Assembly: GCF_024758505.1 (NCBI RefSeq) | Contig: NZ_CP077970.1 | Span: 4,092,001 to 4,156,000, forward strand | Length of the DNA: 64,000 nt | Direction of reading: 5' to 3' | Source of the DNA: Bradyrhizobium arachidis | GTDB lineage: Bacteria; Pseudomonadota; Alphaproteobacteria; Rhizobiales; Xanthobacteraceae | Shown: positions 62,851-64,000 of the stretch, piece after piece | How positions within the stretch are numbered: the stretch's first letter is position 1 | How the letters are laid out: each line of letters starts with the position of its first letter | Position numbers and translations under genes: made by a program | The notes under the pieces: generated by a model | The model's database searches: none | Seen by the model: only the letters and a program-made list of their open reading frames with translations | Told to the model about the DNA's origin: nothing

Positions 62851-63165
62851 ATGTCCTCCATGACGCGGCATACGATTTCGATCCTCCTCATGACGGTGTC
62901 GTTGCTCGTCGGCGAACGCGCCCTGGCGCAGTCGACGCTGCCCGGCACGTCGATATTCAATCCGCCACCGCCTCCACCGCCCCCGCCGCCAAAGATCGAA
63001 GTGCCGAAGATTCCGCAGCTCGATGCCAAGCCGAGGTACAACTACAAGCCCTTGCCGCGGAATTCACACGGTGATCGCTTCAACAGATGTCTTGATGCCG
63101 CCGCGGCCGCGGGAATGAGCCCGGCCGACCGCGGGACCTTCGCGCGGAGCTGCGCGAACCAGTAG
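62851..63165 (+). CDS. Small exported proline-rich protein of unknown function
   Basis: The 104-residue protein has a signal peptide (ISILLMTVSLLVGERALA, cleavage near ALA-QS). The short mature region contains ten consecutive Pro (about residues 38-47), then KIEVPKIPQLDAKPRYNYKP and a C-terminal part with two Cys (RCLDAAAAAG and RSCANQ) that could form a disulfide. The ATG follows GAGGAGC. It is probably periplasmic or outer-membrane-associated. I recognise no named family, although similar small proteins are frequent in this group. Confidence 0.75.
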   Translation: MSSMTRHTISILLMTVSLLVGERALAQSTLPGTSIFNPPPPPPPPPPKIEVPKIPQLDAKPRYNYKPLPRNSHGDRFNRCLDAAAAAGMSPADRGTFARSCANQ

Positions 63166-63339
63166 GGGCATCGGAAATGGGATGATGGCATTATGCCCCC
63201 GATTTGCCCGACGCGTCAAGCGAAATTCGTAAAATCAGAAATTGTTCGCGCCGGCAGTCACCGGCTACTGTGCATGGGGTTGTTTCGATCTTTTGTTGGA
63301 CGATCGTGAAAGCCTCGAGCCGAACCTCGTCTCGATGCC

Positions 63340-63786
63340 CTAATTCCTGAACTGTTCCAAGAACATCCGCAGACTGTCATGCGGGCTCTCGACATCTGAT
63401 ATCAGCCAGCCCTCCGGGCTGCTGATCAGGATGAAGTTCAACGTCACCCGGCGGCCGTTATTATCGAAGATCGCGGCGACATAGGTCTTGTCGAACTGCT
63501 TGCGCAGGACTGAGATCGCGACCGGGCCGAGCCGCCAGGTCGGGCTCTGCACCAGGAAGTCATAGGGCTCGCTTCTGGGGCTGCTCCAGGCCTTGCGCAG
63601 GCTGGCGTCGAAGAACTGCCGGGCGGTCACAGCATCCCGCGGCAGGCCTTTTGAGAGGTCGGGCGAGCCCTGGCCGTAATGGGCGTAGACGTTGCGGACC
63701 AGCGATTCCGGGGAACGGAAGCCGGCCTCGGCGGTCGTCAGCCAAAGCCCGGCGAAAACGGCCAAAATGCCCGCAATTTCCCTCAT
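63340..63786 (-). CDS. Small exported protein of unknown function
   Basis: The 148-residue protein begins with a short signal peptide (MREIAGILAVFAGLWLTTAE, cleavage near AEA-GF). The mature part begins SPESLVRNVYAHYGQG, then a strand-rich domain (VAAIFDNNGRRVTLNFILIS, EGWLISDVESP). The plan is like DUF3828-type periplasmic proteins, but I cannot confirm it. It is divergent from the ATP12-family gene at the right edge, with about 76 bp between the starts. Confidence 0.7.
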   Translation of the reverse strand: MREIAGILAVFAGLWLTTAEAGFRSPESLVRNVYAHYGQGSPDLSKGLPRDAVTARQFFDASLRKAWSSPRSEPYDFLVQSPTWRLGPVAISVLRKQFDKTYVAAIFDNNGRRVTLNFILISSPEGWLISDVESPHDSLRMFLEQFRN

Positions 63787-63862
63787 TCCCGCGGCTCGCT
63801 TTATCGGCCGCCGTTCTTACCTTAAAAGCCTACCTTCTTGCCACCAGAGCCGAAAACGTACG

Positions 63863-64000
63863 ATGCGCGAACTGTTTGACGAAGCTGCGGGCCGGTCCCC
63901 GCTCGATCCGCAGGAGGCCGTGCGCCAGGCCACCCGTGCGCCCCAGCGCAAGCGTTTCTATCAGGAGGCAGGCGTTGCGGAGGCCGATGGCGGTTTTGCC
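63863..64000 (+). CDS. ATP12-family F1-ATPase assembly chaperone, 5' part only
   Basis: The frame opens with ATG and runs off the right edge after 46 codons (MRELFDEAAGRSPLDPQEAV, ending EAGVAEADGGFA). RKRFYQEAGVAE followed by GGFA is the conserved start of the ATP12 family, which helps assemble the F1-ATPase alpha subunit in mitochondria and alphaproteobacteria. Only the N-terminus is visible, so domain completeness cannot be judged. Confidence 0.8.
   Translation, partial: MRELFDEAAGRSPLDPQEAVRQATRAPQRKRFYQEAGVAEADGGFA

Overview
The window looks like a chromosomal segment of a high-GC alphaproteobacterium of the Bradyrhizobium/Nitrobacteraceae group. The grounds are the protein sequences of RpoA, RpoB and SecY, a short-LID adenylate kinase placed in the spc block, an ATP12-type F1 assembly chaperone at the right edge, GTG starts, and several families of intergenic palindromes of the kind common in that group. 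The assignment rests on recognition of sequences, not on a search.

Left flank (1-10080). The 3' end of an acyl-CoA-dehydrogenase-associated phosphotransferase is followed by an ACT-domain protein, a TetR regulator divergent from a small DUF1772 membrane protein with a palindromic operator between them, a LysR-argE pair divergent from an MHS-family transporter, two SDR dehydrogenases around a histidine phosphatase, and a serine beta-lactamase-like hydrolase.

Central information-processing block (10229-50725). It runs left to right almost without interruption: tRNA-Trp; secE-nusG-rplK-rplA; a 2-hydroxyacid dehydrogenase; rplJ-rplL; rpoB-rpoC; then a three-gene insert (flavin oxidase-methyltransferase fusion, ABC half-exporter with acidic ends, and a convergent FAD oxidoreductase); then rpsL-rpsG-fusA-tuf; then the S10, spc and alpha blocks (rpsJ to rplQ). 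Candidate promoters are visible before secE, before rpsL, before the ABC gene and before rpsM. Strong hairpins lie after rplA, between rplL and rpoB, between rpoB and rpoC, after rpoC, after rplO, after rpsK and after rplQ. These suggest that the block is divided into separately tuned transcription segments.

The most unusual content is in the spc block. Directly after secY, with a 4-nt overlap, lies a second and divergent SecY-like gene. It has a shortened plug region, lacks the canonical N-terminal extension, and has Ala where the housekeeping SecY has Arg357. It overlaps adk by 4 nt in turn. That adenylate kinase carries a 92-residue Lys/Ala-rich tail resembling histone H1. secY, secY2 and adk therefore form a translationally coupled chain between a terminator-like hairpin and an internal promoter.

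Right flank (50726-64000). It contains an SDR; an amidase with an orphan tripartite-tricarboxylate-type binding protein; a small exported protein of unknown function; a quinone reductase divergent from a Cys-containing HxlR regulator with a palindromic operator; an OprO/P-like porin; a Deg-family periplasmic protease; rarA; an RluA-family pseudouridine synthase; two small exported proteins; and the start of an ATP12-family gene.
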